Shown: one piece after another, positions 41,629 to 49,614 of the stretch
How positions within the stretch are numbered: position 1 is the stretch's first letter
Layout: each line of letters opens with the position of its first letter
Source of the DNA: Marinitoga sp. 1197
GTDB lineage: Bacteria; Thermotogota; Thermotogae; Petrotogales; Petrotogaceae
Reading direction: 5' to 3'
DNA length: 64,000 bases
Assembly: GCF_001021165.1 (NCBI RefSeq)
Contig: NZ_AZAY01000025.1
Coordinates: forward strand, 41,551-105,550
The notes under the pieces: generated by a model
What the model saw: only the letters and a program-made list of their open reading frames with translations
Databases searched by the model: none
Told to the model about the DNA's origin: nothing
Made by a program: the position numbers and the translations under genes

Positions 41629-42090
41629 ATGAGAGAAATATTTATTGTTAATTCTATTGAAGGAGAAAAAGTAAAATTAATGAGTACGAGAAGTTCAAGT
41701 TGCGAAAGTTGTTCGCTAAATGGTGCATGTAATTTAACTGGTAGCAATAGTGAAAGGTTAATGACAATTGAAAAAAAGGAGTTTAGAAAGATTCCAGATA
41801 TAGGTGATTACGTGGTAATTGAAATACCAGATTTTTCAATCTCAAAAATATCATTTATAATTTATGGTTTTCCTTTAACTTTATTTATAGCCTTGTTGCT
41901 AATAACATATACTTTAACCAAAAACGATACACAGGCATTTGTCGCAGGGATAGTTGGGTTGGCAATTGCTTATGGTATCATAGCATATGTGGATAGGACA
42001 GTTTTTAAAAAGAAATATAAACCAGCTGTTGTTGAAGTATTGCCAAAATCGAAAAATTTTGATTTAAAATTAGGAATAATCAATAATTAA
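41629..42090 (+). CDS. RseC/MucC-like SoxR-reducing system protein
   Basis: A 153-residue membrane protein of the RseC family. The N-terminal cytoplasmic part has the four-cysteine cluster SSSCESCSLNGACNLTG. GDYVVIEIPDFSISKISFIIYGFPL leads into two hydrophobic segments (about 74-95 and 103-123). RseC proteins are linked with sigma-E regulation in Proteobacteria and with Rnf-dependent SoxR reduction. Here it follows an ECF sigma and its putative anti-sigma. Confidence 0.83.
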   Translation: MREIFIVNSIEGEKVKLMSTRSSSCESCSLNGACNLTGSNSERLMTIEKKEFRKIPDIGDYVVIEIPDFSISKISFIIYGFPLTLFIALLLITYTLTKNDTQAFVAGIVGLAIAYGIIAYVDRTVFKKKYKPAVVEVLPKSKNFDLKLGIINN

Positions 42091-42119
42091 AAATACCCAC
42101 CAGGTTGTGGGTATTTTTT
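42089..42119. terminator. Bidirectional terminator
   Basis: Arms AAAAATACCCAC and GTGGGTATTTTT around CAGGTT, between the convergent RseC-like and MFS genes. Confidence 0.88.
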
Positions 42120-42127
42120 ATAAATAT

Positions 42128-43369
42128 TCATCTCTTTTTTTGAGAAATAAAGAATAAATTTATCAATAAAAAACTAGAAGAAATTATCATAAGGGCAATA
42201 CCCACATTAAATTTATCAGATAAAAATCCAACTATAGGAACTATAATAGCAGCTAGAATGGTTTTTAATTGTGATTCTGCAGATAAAACAGAAGCCAAAA
42301 TATTACTATTGATATTTTCAGAAATATATGCAACTCCTATAGGTCGTCTTAAATTTTCAATTAAATATATTCCAAGATAAAAAATAATTGATATAAATAA
42401 CCAATTTGAATTATAGGTAAATCCGCTTATAATACCAAAAATAAAACCTAAATTCATTGTAATAAGTAATGGATTTAAAAGGTTTTTAAAATGTTCCGAA
42501 AATTTTCCAGATTTTCTTGAAAAAAATGAAGTGAGTAAATAAATTATAAAATAAACTATACCAATTACAATAGCCGAGCGCTTTTCATTTTCTAGATACA
42601 TAAAAATAGGTAGAGATAGTGCAAATGTTTTTAATACTGGTTGTAAAAAGTCTTTTATAGCAGAATAAAAGCCGCTATATGTTGCAGTTAAAAGAATACT
42701 CCTGAATAAATTAAAACTTTTAAAAGACATAGCAAATTCATATATCACGCATGAAAAAGATTGTTTAAAATTTTTCCAGTTGAATTCTTTTAATTCTCCG
42801 TCAAGCTCTTTAGGATAAGTTAGCATTAAAATCAAATCAAGAACATAGGGGATGACAGAAATTAAAAATACAGTTTGGTAATTCCCAGAATAAAAAACAA
42901 TTCCAGCCGCAAGCAGTGAAGAAATAGCCGATCCTAATTGAGAACAAGAACGCGTATTTCCATAGTAGTAAACCTTCAAATTCTGCCAGCCTTTTATTTT
43001 TAAATACTCCAAAATCATTGCTTTATGAGTTCCAGATCTAAAAGCTTCTCCAAAAGCATATAAAATCATAGAAAAAGCAAATAAATAGAAGCTTTTAGAA
43101 ATATAGAAAATCAAAAAAGAAATGATATAACTTGAAAAAGAAAATACCATCGAGCGGCGTCTTCCAATAGAATCTGCAACAATACCTGTTGGTATTTCGA
43201 GTATATTTGTAGAAATCTTCATTACAGAATATAATAATCCTATTTGAAAATAAGATAATCCCTTTTCTAAAAAGAATAAAATTAGAAATGGCTCGAAAAA
43301 TCTTAAATTTTTCAGAAAACCGTATGCACAAAATTTATAAAATTGAAGGTCCTTGAATTTTTTGTCCAT
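42128..43369 (-). CDS. Major facilitator superfamily transporter
   Basis: A 413-residue protein with about 12 transmembrane segments. The loop between segments 2 and 3 carries the family motif as GIVADSIGRRRSMVFS, and FRSGTHKAMILEYL lies after segment 4. The overall pattern resembles drug-efflux-type MFS proteins, but the substrate is unknown. Confidence 0.82.
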   Translation of the reverse strand: MDKKFKDLQFYKFCAYGFLKNLRFFEPFLILFFLEKGLSYFQIGLLYSVMKISTNILEIPTGIVADSIGRRRSMVFSFSSYIISFLIFYISKSFYLFAFSMILYAFGEAFRSGTHKAMILEYLKIKGWQNLKVYYYGNTRSCSQLGSAISSLLAAGIVFYSGNYQTVFLISVIPYVLDLILMLTYPKELDGELKEFNWKNFKQSFSCVIYEFAMSFKSFNLFRSILLTATYSGFYSAIKDFLQPVLKTFALSLPIFMYLENEKRSAIVIGIVYFIIYLLTSFFSRKSGKFSEHFKNLLNPLLITMNLGFIFGIISGFTYNSNWLFISIIFYLGIYLIENLRRPIGVAYISENINSNILASVLSAESQLKTILAAIIVPIVGFLSDKFNVGIALMIISSSFLLINLFFISQKKR

Positions 43370-43682
43370 AATTTCACCCCTGAAAATAAACTTTGTATAA
43401 TCATTAGAATATGATATTCAAGAAATCAGATTTACTCACAAAAATTTTCCACGCCATATTTTTTATGATACCACTTTCTCACTTTTTCTCCAAATCTCAA
43501 TTGGTGTGTGTTAAAAAACTATATATAAAATATAAAGAAATATTGAATATTATATAATATAAAAAACCCCGTTAAACGGGGGGTTAATAAATAATTTATT
43601 TTGAACATTTTAGAATTAAAGTTACTCTAAAGCAACATTGTAATTAATTTTTGAACAGAGGTGTTATATCAAATATAAAATA
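43370..43682. other. Intergenic region between MFS and asnS with a terminator
   Basis: This 313-base gap has no gene. A hairpin at 43565-43582 (CCCCGTT/AACGGGG), followed on the minus strand by TTTTTTATATT, is a terminator for asnS about 100 bases downstream of its stop. The part nearest 43370-43450 should hold the promoter of the MFS gene. Confidence 0.55.
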
Positions 43683-44981
43683 TTAAGGATAAACCCTGTA
43701 TAATGTTCTTGCAAAAGGAATTGCTTCTCTAATATGTTTTAATCCGCAAATCCATGCAACGGTTCTTTCAATACCAAGACCAAATCCACTATGTGGAACA
43801 GAACCAAATTTTCTTAAATCAAGATACCATTGATATTCTTCAACAGGTAAATTGTTTTCTTTTAATCTTTCTATAAGAACATCTTCCTGCCAGATTCTCT
43901 CTGAAGCACCTATTATTTCGCCATATCCTTCTGGAGCTATCATGTCATCACATAAAACAACATCCGGATTTTCTGGATCTGGTTGCATATAAAATGCTTT
44001 TACTGATTTTGGATATTTTTCAATAATTACAGGTCTATCAAATTCTTCGGAAATTAAAGTTTCATCATCCGCACCTAAATCTTCACCCCATTCAATATCT
44101 GATCCTTTTTTATTCAATAATTTTATAGCTTCTGTATATGTAATTCGAGGAAATGGAGCTTCAATTTTTTCTAACTTACTGATATCCCTATCAAGTGCAA
44201 CTAAATTTTCAGAAGCATTTTCTAAAACTTTTTTTACAATATATGATACTAAATCTTCTTGCAATTTCATATTATCTTCATGTTTGTAATATGCAACTTC
44301 AGCCTCATTCATCCAAAATTCTATTAAATGTCTTCGGGTTTTCGATTTTTCTGCTCTAAAAGTTGGCCCTAAATTATATACCTTCCCTAAAGACATTGCA
44401 GCAGCTTCGAGATATAATTGACCTGTCTGGGCGAGATAAACCTTTCCATAATCAAAATATTCTATTTCAAATGTATTTCCTGCACTCTCTCCTATTGATC
44501 CTGTGAATATAGGTGTATCAATTAAAATAAAATCATTGTTATTATAAAATTCCCTAATAGCTTTAATGATTTCGTGTCTTACTTTTAAAATGTGAAATTG
44601 TCTTCTTGATCTGAGCCATAAATGTCTATGTTCCATCAAAAAGTCTATTCCATGTTCTTTTTTGGAAATTGGATAGTCTTCAACAGGGTTATGAATAATT
44701 TCAACTTCGTCTATATGTAACTCAAAACCAACAGGTGATCTTTGATCTTCAACCACAGTACCTCTGACGATTAAAGAACTTTCCATTTTTAATTTCTTTA
44801 CTTGTTGATATTTTTCTTCACCTAATGTAGCTTTTTCAACAATCCCCTGGACAAATCCAGTACCATCTCTTAACTGCAAAAAGGCTATTTTTCCACTTGC
44901 TCTTTTATTCCATAACCATCCTCTAAACTCAATCTTTTTACCAATATACTTTTTCATATCCTTTATATATACCCATTCCAT
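43683..44981 (-). CDS. asnS: Asparaginyl-tRNA synthetase
   Basis: Class IIb synthetase of about 432 residues. It has an N-terminal OB-fold (KKIEFRGWLWNKRASGKIAFLQLRDGTGFVQG, shown in part) and a catalytic core with motif 2 FRAEKSKTRRHLIEFWMNEAE and motif 3 GFGLGIERTVAWICGL. The QLYLEAAAMSLGKVYNLGPTF region and lack of the AspRS GAD insert favour AsnRS. The start is ATG 44981 after GGGAGGGAG. It is the last host gene before the provirus. Confidence 0.94.
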   Translation of the reverse strand: MEWVYIKDMKKYIGKKIEFRGWLWNKRASGKIAFLQLRDGTGFVQGIVEKATLGEEKYQQVKKLKMESSLIVRGTVVEDQRSPVGFELHIDEVEIIHNPVEDYPISKKEHGIDFLMEHRHLWLRSRRQFHILKVRHEIIKAIREFYNNNDFILIDTPIFTGSIGESAGNTFEIEYFDYGKVYLAQTGQLYLEAAAMSLGKVYNLGPTFRAEKSKTRRHLIEFWMNEAEVAYYKHEDNMKLQEDLVSYIVKKVLENASENLVALDRDISKLEKIEAPFPRITYTEAIKLLNKKGSDIEWGEDLGADDETLISEEFDRPVIIEKYPKSVKAFYMQPDPENPDVVLCDDMIAPEGYGEIIGASERIWQEDVLIERLKENNLPVEEYQWYLDLRKFGSVPHSGFGLGIERTVAWICGLKHIREAIPFARTLYRVYP

Positions 44982-45013
44982 TTTTCTCCCTCCCAAAATT
45001 TTAGTTTTTATAT

Positions 45014-45038
45014 ATTATAACATATTCTATGTTATAAT
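45014..45038. promoter_or_regulatory. Perfect dyad carrying divergent -10 boxes at the asnS/provirus junction
   Basis: ATTATAACATA, a TTC spacer, then TATGTTATAAT: 11-base arms that are exact complements. Read on the minus strand it gives TGTTATAAT, a good extended -10 for asnS 33 bases downstream. Read on the plus strand it gives the same box facing the provirus. It may be the asnS promoter with an operator, or an attachment site. Confidence 0.6.
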
Positions 45039-45056
45039 CCGTAGAAATTTTTTTAT

Positions 45057-45245
45057 TTATTCTCCTGTATCTTGCTTAAATAAAAGATTTTTAATATCTT
45101 CTTCCTTTACATAATATACATTTCCAACTTTATAACTTTTTAGTTTTTTTTCTTTTATCCAACGACGTATAGTTTCCGGATGTTTATTCAACATACTACC
45201 AGCTTCTTTTAAAGTAAAAAATTTTATACCTTCTAATTCAATCAT
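45057..45245 (-). CDS. MerR-like helix-turn-helix protein (excisionase type)
   Basis: A 62-residue DNA-binding protein. FFTLKEAGSMLNKHPETIRRWIKEKKLKSYKVGNVYYVKEEDI is a single HTH_17/excisionase winged-helix (given here in part: ETIRRWIKEKKLKSYK). It has a GGAGGTG ribosome site. It lies at the asnS-proximal end of the provirus, so it may act as a recombination directionality factor or as a repressor. The upstream DNA has a direct repeat of TATACAAA that could be its operator. Confidence 0.75.
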   Translation of the reverse strand: MIELEGIKFFTLKEAGSMLNKHPETIRRWIKEKKLKSYKVGNVYYVKEEDIKNLLFKQDTGE

Positions 45246-45571
45246 ATTTACACCTCCTTTGTATAGTTTTGTATAACTAAATCAATATAATTATATATTT
45301 TTATACATAAAAAATCAAGTCTTATTTTCTTTATTAACAAAATCTTAATAAAATCTTTTACGGTATTTATATACTGTATTTATGTATTTAGGAGTACGAA
45401 AAGTCTTTTGAATAGTGAATTAACAATGTTAAGGTGGTACATTTATTGTACCACCTGTGGTACAGTCAATGAACCACCTTAATAAAAGGTGGTTCAATAA
45501 ATGAACCACCTTGGAGGTAAAAAAATATGAAGGTGGTACATTCAGTGAACCACCTTCATAAAAGTGTAACA
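45246..45571. other. Non-coding region of the provirus with promoter and hairpin array
   Basis: This 326-base stretch holds no gene. The part near 45246-45310 has the ribosome site and AT-rich promoter of the HTH gene, with TATACAAA repeated twice. The middle is plain AT-rich sequence. The last 130 bases are the four-hairpin array described separately. Confidence 0.6.
45431..45557. repeat. Array of four interrupted palindromes, GGTGGTACA/GGTGGTTCA type
   Basis: Four dyads in 127 bases. Unit 1 (45432-45456): AGGTGGTACA, five-base loop, TGTACCACCT. Unit 2 (about 45457-45480): GTGGTACA...TGAACCAC. Unit 3 (45486-45512): AAGGTGGTTCA, five-base loop, TGAACCACCTT. Unit 4 (45529-45557): GAAGGTGGTACA, five-base loop, TGAACCACCTTC. 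Units 1 and 3 differ by a compensated A/T change, so symmetry is kept. It sits just after the ATPase gene; it could be an origin, partition or packaging site, or a multi-site operator. Confidence 0.88.
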
Positions 45572-46189
45572 TTAAAGAACTTTATCATTTTTAGCAATTT
45601 CATAATTACCTCTCCAGGTATCAATTATTATACATTCATATTTATTTAACTGTTCCATGATCTTTTTATCGACCCCATATTTTCTTGCAGTTTCAAGTTC
45701 ATTTAATTCAAAAAATTTAAAAAGTATGAGGATATGAGCTTGCTTAATAGCAGCTTTATTAATATCGCTAAATTGTTGAGTAACAAAAATTATATCAATA
45801 CCTCTTTTTCTTGCGGTTTTAACAAGTTTTTCAAGCTCGATAGGATTTTTTTTCAATGGATAAAACATATGAGCTTCATCTATTAATAAGACAATATTAC
45901 CAGTATTCCAGACAGAACGAGAAAAACGGTTTATAAAATTAAATAAAAGAGAATCATCAATATATTCTGTTTCAATAATGAGTCTATTAAAAGAGTTTAT
46001 AAGTTTATCTGTATTGATTTTATCTGCAATTTCATCATTTAACTGTAAAAGTTTCATATTGCCAAGTTTCAAATGGTCATGAGAATTATCCAGGACAAAT
46101 AATTTTTTATCTTCTGCTAATTCATTGGCCAATTTTCTTGCAAGATAACTTTTACCTGATCCTGATTTTCCAAGAATAGTATAAATCAT
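45572..46189 (-). CDS. Packaging-type P-loop ATPase (A32/FtsK-HerA/Zot-like)
   Basis: A 205-residue ATPase. Walker A GKSGSGKS is at residues 7-14, Walker [10 protein letters not shown] at 99-107, an Arg in KTARKRGID about 128 and the TQQ motif at 137-139, all in the order seen in the HerA/FtsK superfamily. The very short protein with the P-loop at the extreme N-terminus matches genome-packaging ATPases of PRD1-like and P23-77-like viruses. Zot proteins of filamentous phages are related but carry a membrane segment, not seen here. It overlaps the preceding gene by four bases. Confidence 0.8.
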
Positions 46190-46560
46190 TCTTCCACCTG
46201 CCCTGGTAAATTTGGTAAAGCTGGAGTAATAAAGCCATTACCTATAATTCCAACAATACCAAGAGTAATAACCATTTTAGGACTCATTTTTCGTATAGAA
46301 AGAGTGTTAATAGCTTCCTTAAATCCAAGCATTTTTAAAAAAGCGAAAGTACTTTGCTTATATCTTTCAACAAAAGTAGGATCATTAATTTTTCTAATAT
46401 TAGCAATTTGAGAACCGATAAATTCAATACCCATTTCAATAGTCATATCATCGAATTGAAAATTACTCATAAGATCATTTTCTAATACTTCTTGTGAATT
46501 ATCATCCATAATATTATTAAACTCATTTTCATTGATAACAGCATCATTAATATTTTCCAT
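46186..46560 (-). CDS. Provirus protein with C-terminal membrane segment
   Basis: A 124-residue protein: an acidic, Asn-rich N-terminus (residues 1-45), a helical middle ([37 protein letters not shown], in part) and a hydrophobic C-terminal stretch ([21 protein letters not shown]). It is not recognised as any known family. Its end overlaps the ATPase gene by four bases, so it may anchor the ATPase to the virion membrane; that role is inferred. Confidence 0.65.
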
Positions 46561-46562
46561 AA

Positions 46563-47222
46563 CTATAACCCCCTTCTAAATTGTGCAAAAGGATCTATAT
46601 TTTCATTTTCTTGTATTATGGGAACATCAATAGCATTATTTAAATAATTATTATTACTATTTTTCTGCATAAAAGCAACAATGAAACCAACGAAAATAGC
46701 AATAGAAAAAGGCTTCAATAATTCGATAAAATCATCTTTTTTTATTATTTGAGATGTATTCTTTTTTTCTTCTACATTCTCTTCCATATCAGAAAAATTC
46801 TCATAAAAAGTAGCTTTAGATTCTCTCACAGCCTGTCTTAAAATTACTGGCATTGCAGATTTCTTTATTTCCATTTCTTCTATCACCTCAGATTCTTTTT
46901 TTTCTTTTAAGTCATTATCAAAACTTTTCTTATTTTTTAGATCTTCTTTTAATTTTTCGATTAAATATTTTTTCTCCTCGTAATACTTTGCTGCTATTTC
47001 TTGAGCTGATTTAACCTTTTCTTCATATGTTTGAACGGATCTATCTATATTTTGAAAGAAAAAAGAAGGTAATTCTAAATCATCCTCGAACTTCTCAAGT
47101 TGTTTTAAATGATGTTGAATAGAATTTTTATGCAAATCTAATGCGTTTGCAATCTGTCCAAAAGAGAGATTATAACGTCTCATAAAATAAATGCTAATAG
47201 CTTCTAAATCATAAAACTTCAC
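46563..47222 (-). CDS. Membrane-anchored helix-turn-helix protein
   Basis: A 219-residue protein of unusual layout. Residues 1-45 look like a winged HTH (YNLSFGQIANALDLHKNSIQHHLKQLEKF). A long charged coiled coil follows (about 60-130), then a linker and one hydrophobic segment near residues 170-186 (FSIAIFVGFIVAFM), then a polar tail. DNA binding at one end and a membrane span at the other suggest it tethers viral DNA to a membrane. Family not recognised. Confidence 0.7.
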   Translation of the reverse strand: MKFYDLEAISIYFMRRYNLSFGQIANALDLHKNSIQHHLKQLEKFEDDLELPSFFFQNIDRSVQTYEEKVKSAQEIAAKYYEEKKYLIEKLKEDLKNKKSFDNDLKEKKESEVIEEMEIKKSAMPVILRQAVRESKATFYENFSDMEENVEEKKNTSQIIKKDDFIELLKPFSIAIFVGFIVAFMQKNSNNNYLNNAIDVPIIQENENIDPFAQFRRGL

Positions 47223-47226
47223 AAAA

Positions 47227-47697
47227 TCACCCCCGCAATATTTTAAAAATAATAAACCCCATTAAAAAAATACCAAGAGAACCTATCAAAATACTTGCTC
47301 CTGTACTTTTGCCAACAAGTTTTAATTCATCAGCATTTTTAGCAATTACATCAATTACACGTATAGTTATAGCTTCAACTGCAAAAGTACCTACAAATAT
47401 AGTAACTAATATAGCAAATACCCATTTAGCAGCAAGATTTACATTTGTACTTGTTTGAAAAATATCACCTTTTTTTATATTCAACTCTTTAGCCTTAGGT
47501 GTTGGAGACAATCCAAGGCTATACATAATTTTTAGTCCATTATCGTAATCTCTAACATCAAGCATATTAAATCCTTTTAAAATCCAACCTTTACGCCTAA
47601 ATTCTGCATCTAATTTAAGATAAATATTATTAGTAGCGGCATAAACATTTGCAACTGAATTCATTTCAGGTAAAATAACATCAATAATCAATTCCAT
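47227..47697 (-). CDS. Provirus integral membrane protein
   Basis: About 156 residues from ATG 47697, which follows GAGAGGTGAG; the longer frame to 47733 has no such site. The N-terminal half is soluble (LDAEFRRKGWILKGFNMLDVRDY). The C-terminal half has two hydrophobic spans (KWVFAILVTIFVGTFAVEAI and SILIGSLGIFLMGFIIFKIL). Unknown family; possible virion membrane protein. Confidence 0.7.
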   Translation of the reverse strand: MELIIDVILPEMNSVANVYAATNNIYLKLDAEFRRKGWILKGFNMLDVRDYDNGLKIMYSLGLSPTPKAKELNIKKGDIFQTSTNVNLAAKWVFAILVTIFVGTFAVEAITIRVIDVIAKNADELKLVGKSTGASILIGSLGIFLMGFIIFKILRG

Positions 47698-47774
47698 TCT
47701 CTCACCTCTCAATACTACATATTGTATTAACATAATAATTACATACTAAATATATCATAAAAAAATATAAAATG

Positions 47775-48527
47775 TCAAATAAGTTTGACATCATTTGAAG
47801 AAAATTTAAGATAAATCGAAGTTGTATTTAAATTTGAATGGCCTAAAAGAGCTTGAATAGCATTGATGGGTATCCCTTTATTTATCATTGATACAGCAAA
47901 AGAATGCCTCAACTTATGAACACTAACATCTTTTTCTATACCAGCTTTTTTAGCTGCAATTTTAATTTCTCTTTGAATAGATCTTTTACATGGTAAAACT
48001 TCAATCTGATAAAATAAATCTTTTATTTTCTTATCAACTTTTAAAACTCTTTCTTTATTACCTTTACCGATAACACGCATAATATATGTATTATTATTTA
48101 ATTTTTCAAATTCAAGATTATACAGTTCTGACAATCTAATACCGGTTTTATATATAAATTCAAAGATATAGCGATATGGAACTCGTGAATTTTTAATTAA
48201 TTTTTTAATTTCCTTTTCTGTTAAAAAACGTGGTAAAGCATTATATTTAGGGGGTTTTAGGTTATCCCAAAACTTTTTTTTAATTTTTCCATGATCATAC
48301 AAATAATTCAAAAAAGATCTAACTATAGTAATTTTTCGAGCTATAGTATTTGGTTTTTGATTTTTAATTTTTTTCATGAATAAATTTAAACCCTGCATTG
48401 AAGCAGGGTTTTTAATATTAGAAAATTCGTTTAAAACCTGTCTATAATTTTTCAAAGTACTTGAATTTACATTTTTTATTAAAGATAATTCATTTAAAAA
48501 ACTCTCAATATATTTATTAATACGCAT
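47775..48527 (-). CDS. Tyrosine recombinase/integrase, XerC/D-like
   Basis: About 250 residues. An N-terminal SAM-like core-binding domain (about 1-85) precedes a catalytic domain with the first Arg in YKTGIRLSELYNLEF, a Lys in VIGKGNKERVLKV, HKLRH with the second Arg, GHSN, and the nucleophile Tyr in TTSIYLKF. The catalytic set R-K-H-R-H-Y is complete. The start is ATG 48527 after AGGTGATTGAA. It is likely to mediate integration of the provirus, although it lies in the middle of the element. Confidence 0.92.
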   Translation of the reverse strand: MRINKYIESFLNELSLIKNVNSSTLKNYRQVLNEFSNIKNPASMQGLNLFMKKIKNQKPNTIARKITIVRSFLNYLYDHGKIKKKFWDNLKPPKYNALPRFLTEKEIKKLIKNSRVPYRYIFEFIYKTGIRLSELYNLEFEKLNNNTYIMRVIGKGNKERVLKVDKKIKDLFYQIEVLPCKRSIQREIKIAAKKAGIEKDVSVHKLRHSFAVSMINKGIPINAIQALLGHSNLNTTSIYLKFSSNDVKLI

Positions 48528-48569
48528 TTCAATCACCTGTCATAAAATGTATATTTTGTGAAAATTGAA

Positions 48570-48824
48570 TTATTCATATAAATCTATTTTGTCTGTATCT
48601 GTTAGCCAAGTATCTGGCAATACTGCTGGATCATAGGAAATAGTTAAGGCTTCAGGATCAGTCATAACAGATAAATTATGATTTGTGAATAATATAGAAA
48701 CATTAGTATAATTAGGATTTACGATACCGCCTTTTCCTGTAATTTCATCTCTTGATCGATACTTAACATCTTTTATGTAAAATAAAATCTTTTTATCTGC
48801 TTTTTTAAACATTATTGCATTCAT
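48570..48824 (-). CDS. Small provirus protein of unknown function
   Basis: An 84-residue, probably beta-rich soluble protein (MNAIMFKKADKKILFYIKDV...), with no recognised domain, signal or membrane segment. It follows the beta-helix gene by 15 bases, so it may be an accessory or chaperone of that fibre-like protein. Position is the only evidence. Confidence 0.6.
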   Translation of the reverse strand: MNAIMFKKADKKILFYIKDVKYRSRDEITGKGGIVNPNYTNVSILFTNHNLSVMTDPEALTISYDPAVLPDTWLTDTDKIDLYE

Positions 48825-48839
48825 ATAATTTCACCTCCG

Positions 48840-49601
48840 TCATAATATTGTATGGGCATCATATTTAGTAGCAATTAATGCTGTATCAAAAGTTATACTA
48901 GAATCATAGGAATTTAAACCTCCATAATTTTTTAGATGATAGTTATTATTATTAAAAGTTGTTCCTCCATCAAATAGACACTGAGAACCGGTATTTTCTA
49001 TAGGTGAAGAACCGGAACTAGAAAAATTTTTTAACATAGTATTTCTGATTACTGCAGTTGTGTAATAAAATAATAATCCTCGAATGTTATTATTAATTGA
49101 ATTATTACCATCTATAATACAATTACGGATAAAAATTAAACTCTTTGAATAAAACTGAACTATAAAAGAATTTTCTACATCATTTGGTTTTAAAGTTATA
49201 TTATATATATTAATTCTTGGAATATTAAAAGTTAAAATTTTTAACTGTCCTATTAAAACTGTTTGATTATTATCTAAACCATCAAAATTTAAATTATAAA
49301 TATATTTATTAAGTTGAGATATATTTTCTGAAATATTATGAATTCCATTTTTAATCATCACATTTACAGATCCTAATAAAATATCTGGTAAATCATTAAG
49401 TAATTTTGCCAAAGTTTTATATGGCTTTATATCACTACCTGTAGCAATTGTATCATCACCATTTGTAGGATCCCAATATAATGTTTTATTTCCTTTGTAT
49501 ATATACCCATCTATTTTTTGAGTTAATACTTCTAAATCATTTTTATTAGCAATATCAGCCATGTTTATAACTGGTAAATTTCCAAATGGGTTAAATCCCA
49601 T
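48840..49601 (-). CDS. Right-handed beta-helix protein, putative spike/receptor-binding protein
   Basis: 253 residues. The N-terminal 45 residues (MGFNPFGNLPVINMADIANK...LTQKIDG) resemble an attachment segment with a short coiled coil. Then YWDPTNGDDTIATGSDIKPYKTLAKLLNDLP is the typical opening of phage tailspike and pectate-lyase-like helices. Repeated Asn-rich rungs follow (FIRNCIIDGNNSINNN, NTGSQCLFDGGTTFNNNN). It probably forms the host-recognition spike of the virion. No catalytic residues for a depolymerase can be identified. Confidence 0.72.
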   Translation of the reverse strand: MGFNPFGNLPVINMADIANKNDLEVLTQKIDGYIYKGNKTLYWDPTNGDDTIATGSDIKPYKTLAKLLNDLPDILLGSVNVMIKNGIHNISENISQLNKYIYNLNFDGLDNNQTVLIGQLKILTFNIPRINIYNITLKPNDVENSFIVQFYSKSLIFIRNCIIDGNNSINNNIRGLLFYYTTAVIRNTMLKNFSSSGSSPIENTGSQCLFDGGTTFNNNNYHLKNYGGLNSYDSSITFDTALIATKYDAHTIL

Positions 49602-49614
49602 AATTTCACCTCAC

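Noticed and set aside
45431..45557. CRISPR-like reading of the GGTGG repeats
   Set aside because: Units are adjacent palindromes without spacers of constant length and no cas genes are near; an interrupted-palindrome array explains them better.
45572..46189. Reading the element as a filamentous phage (inovirus) because of a Zot-like ATPase and a tiny coat-like peptide
   Set aside because: Two 178-234 residue capsid-like paralogues, a lytic transglycosylase and many membrane proteins do not fit inovirus gene content, and the ATPase has no membrane span. It remains a weaker alternative.
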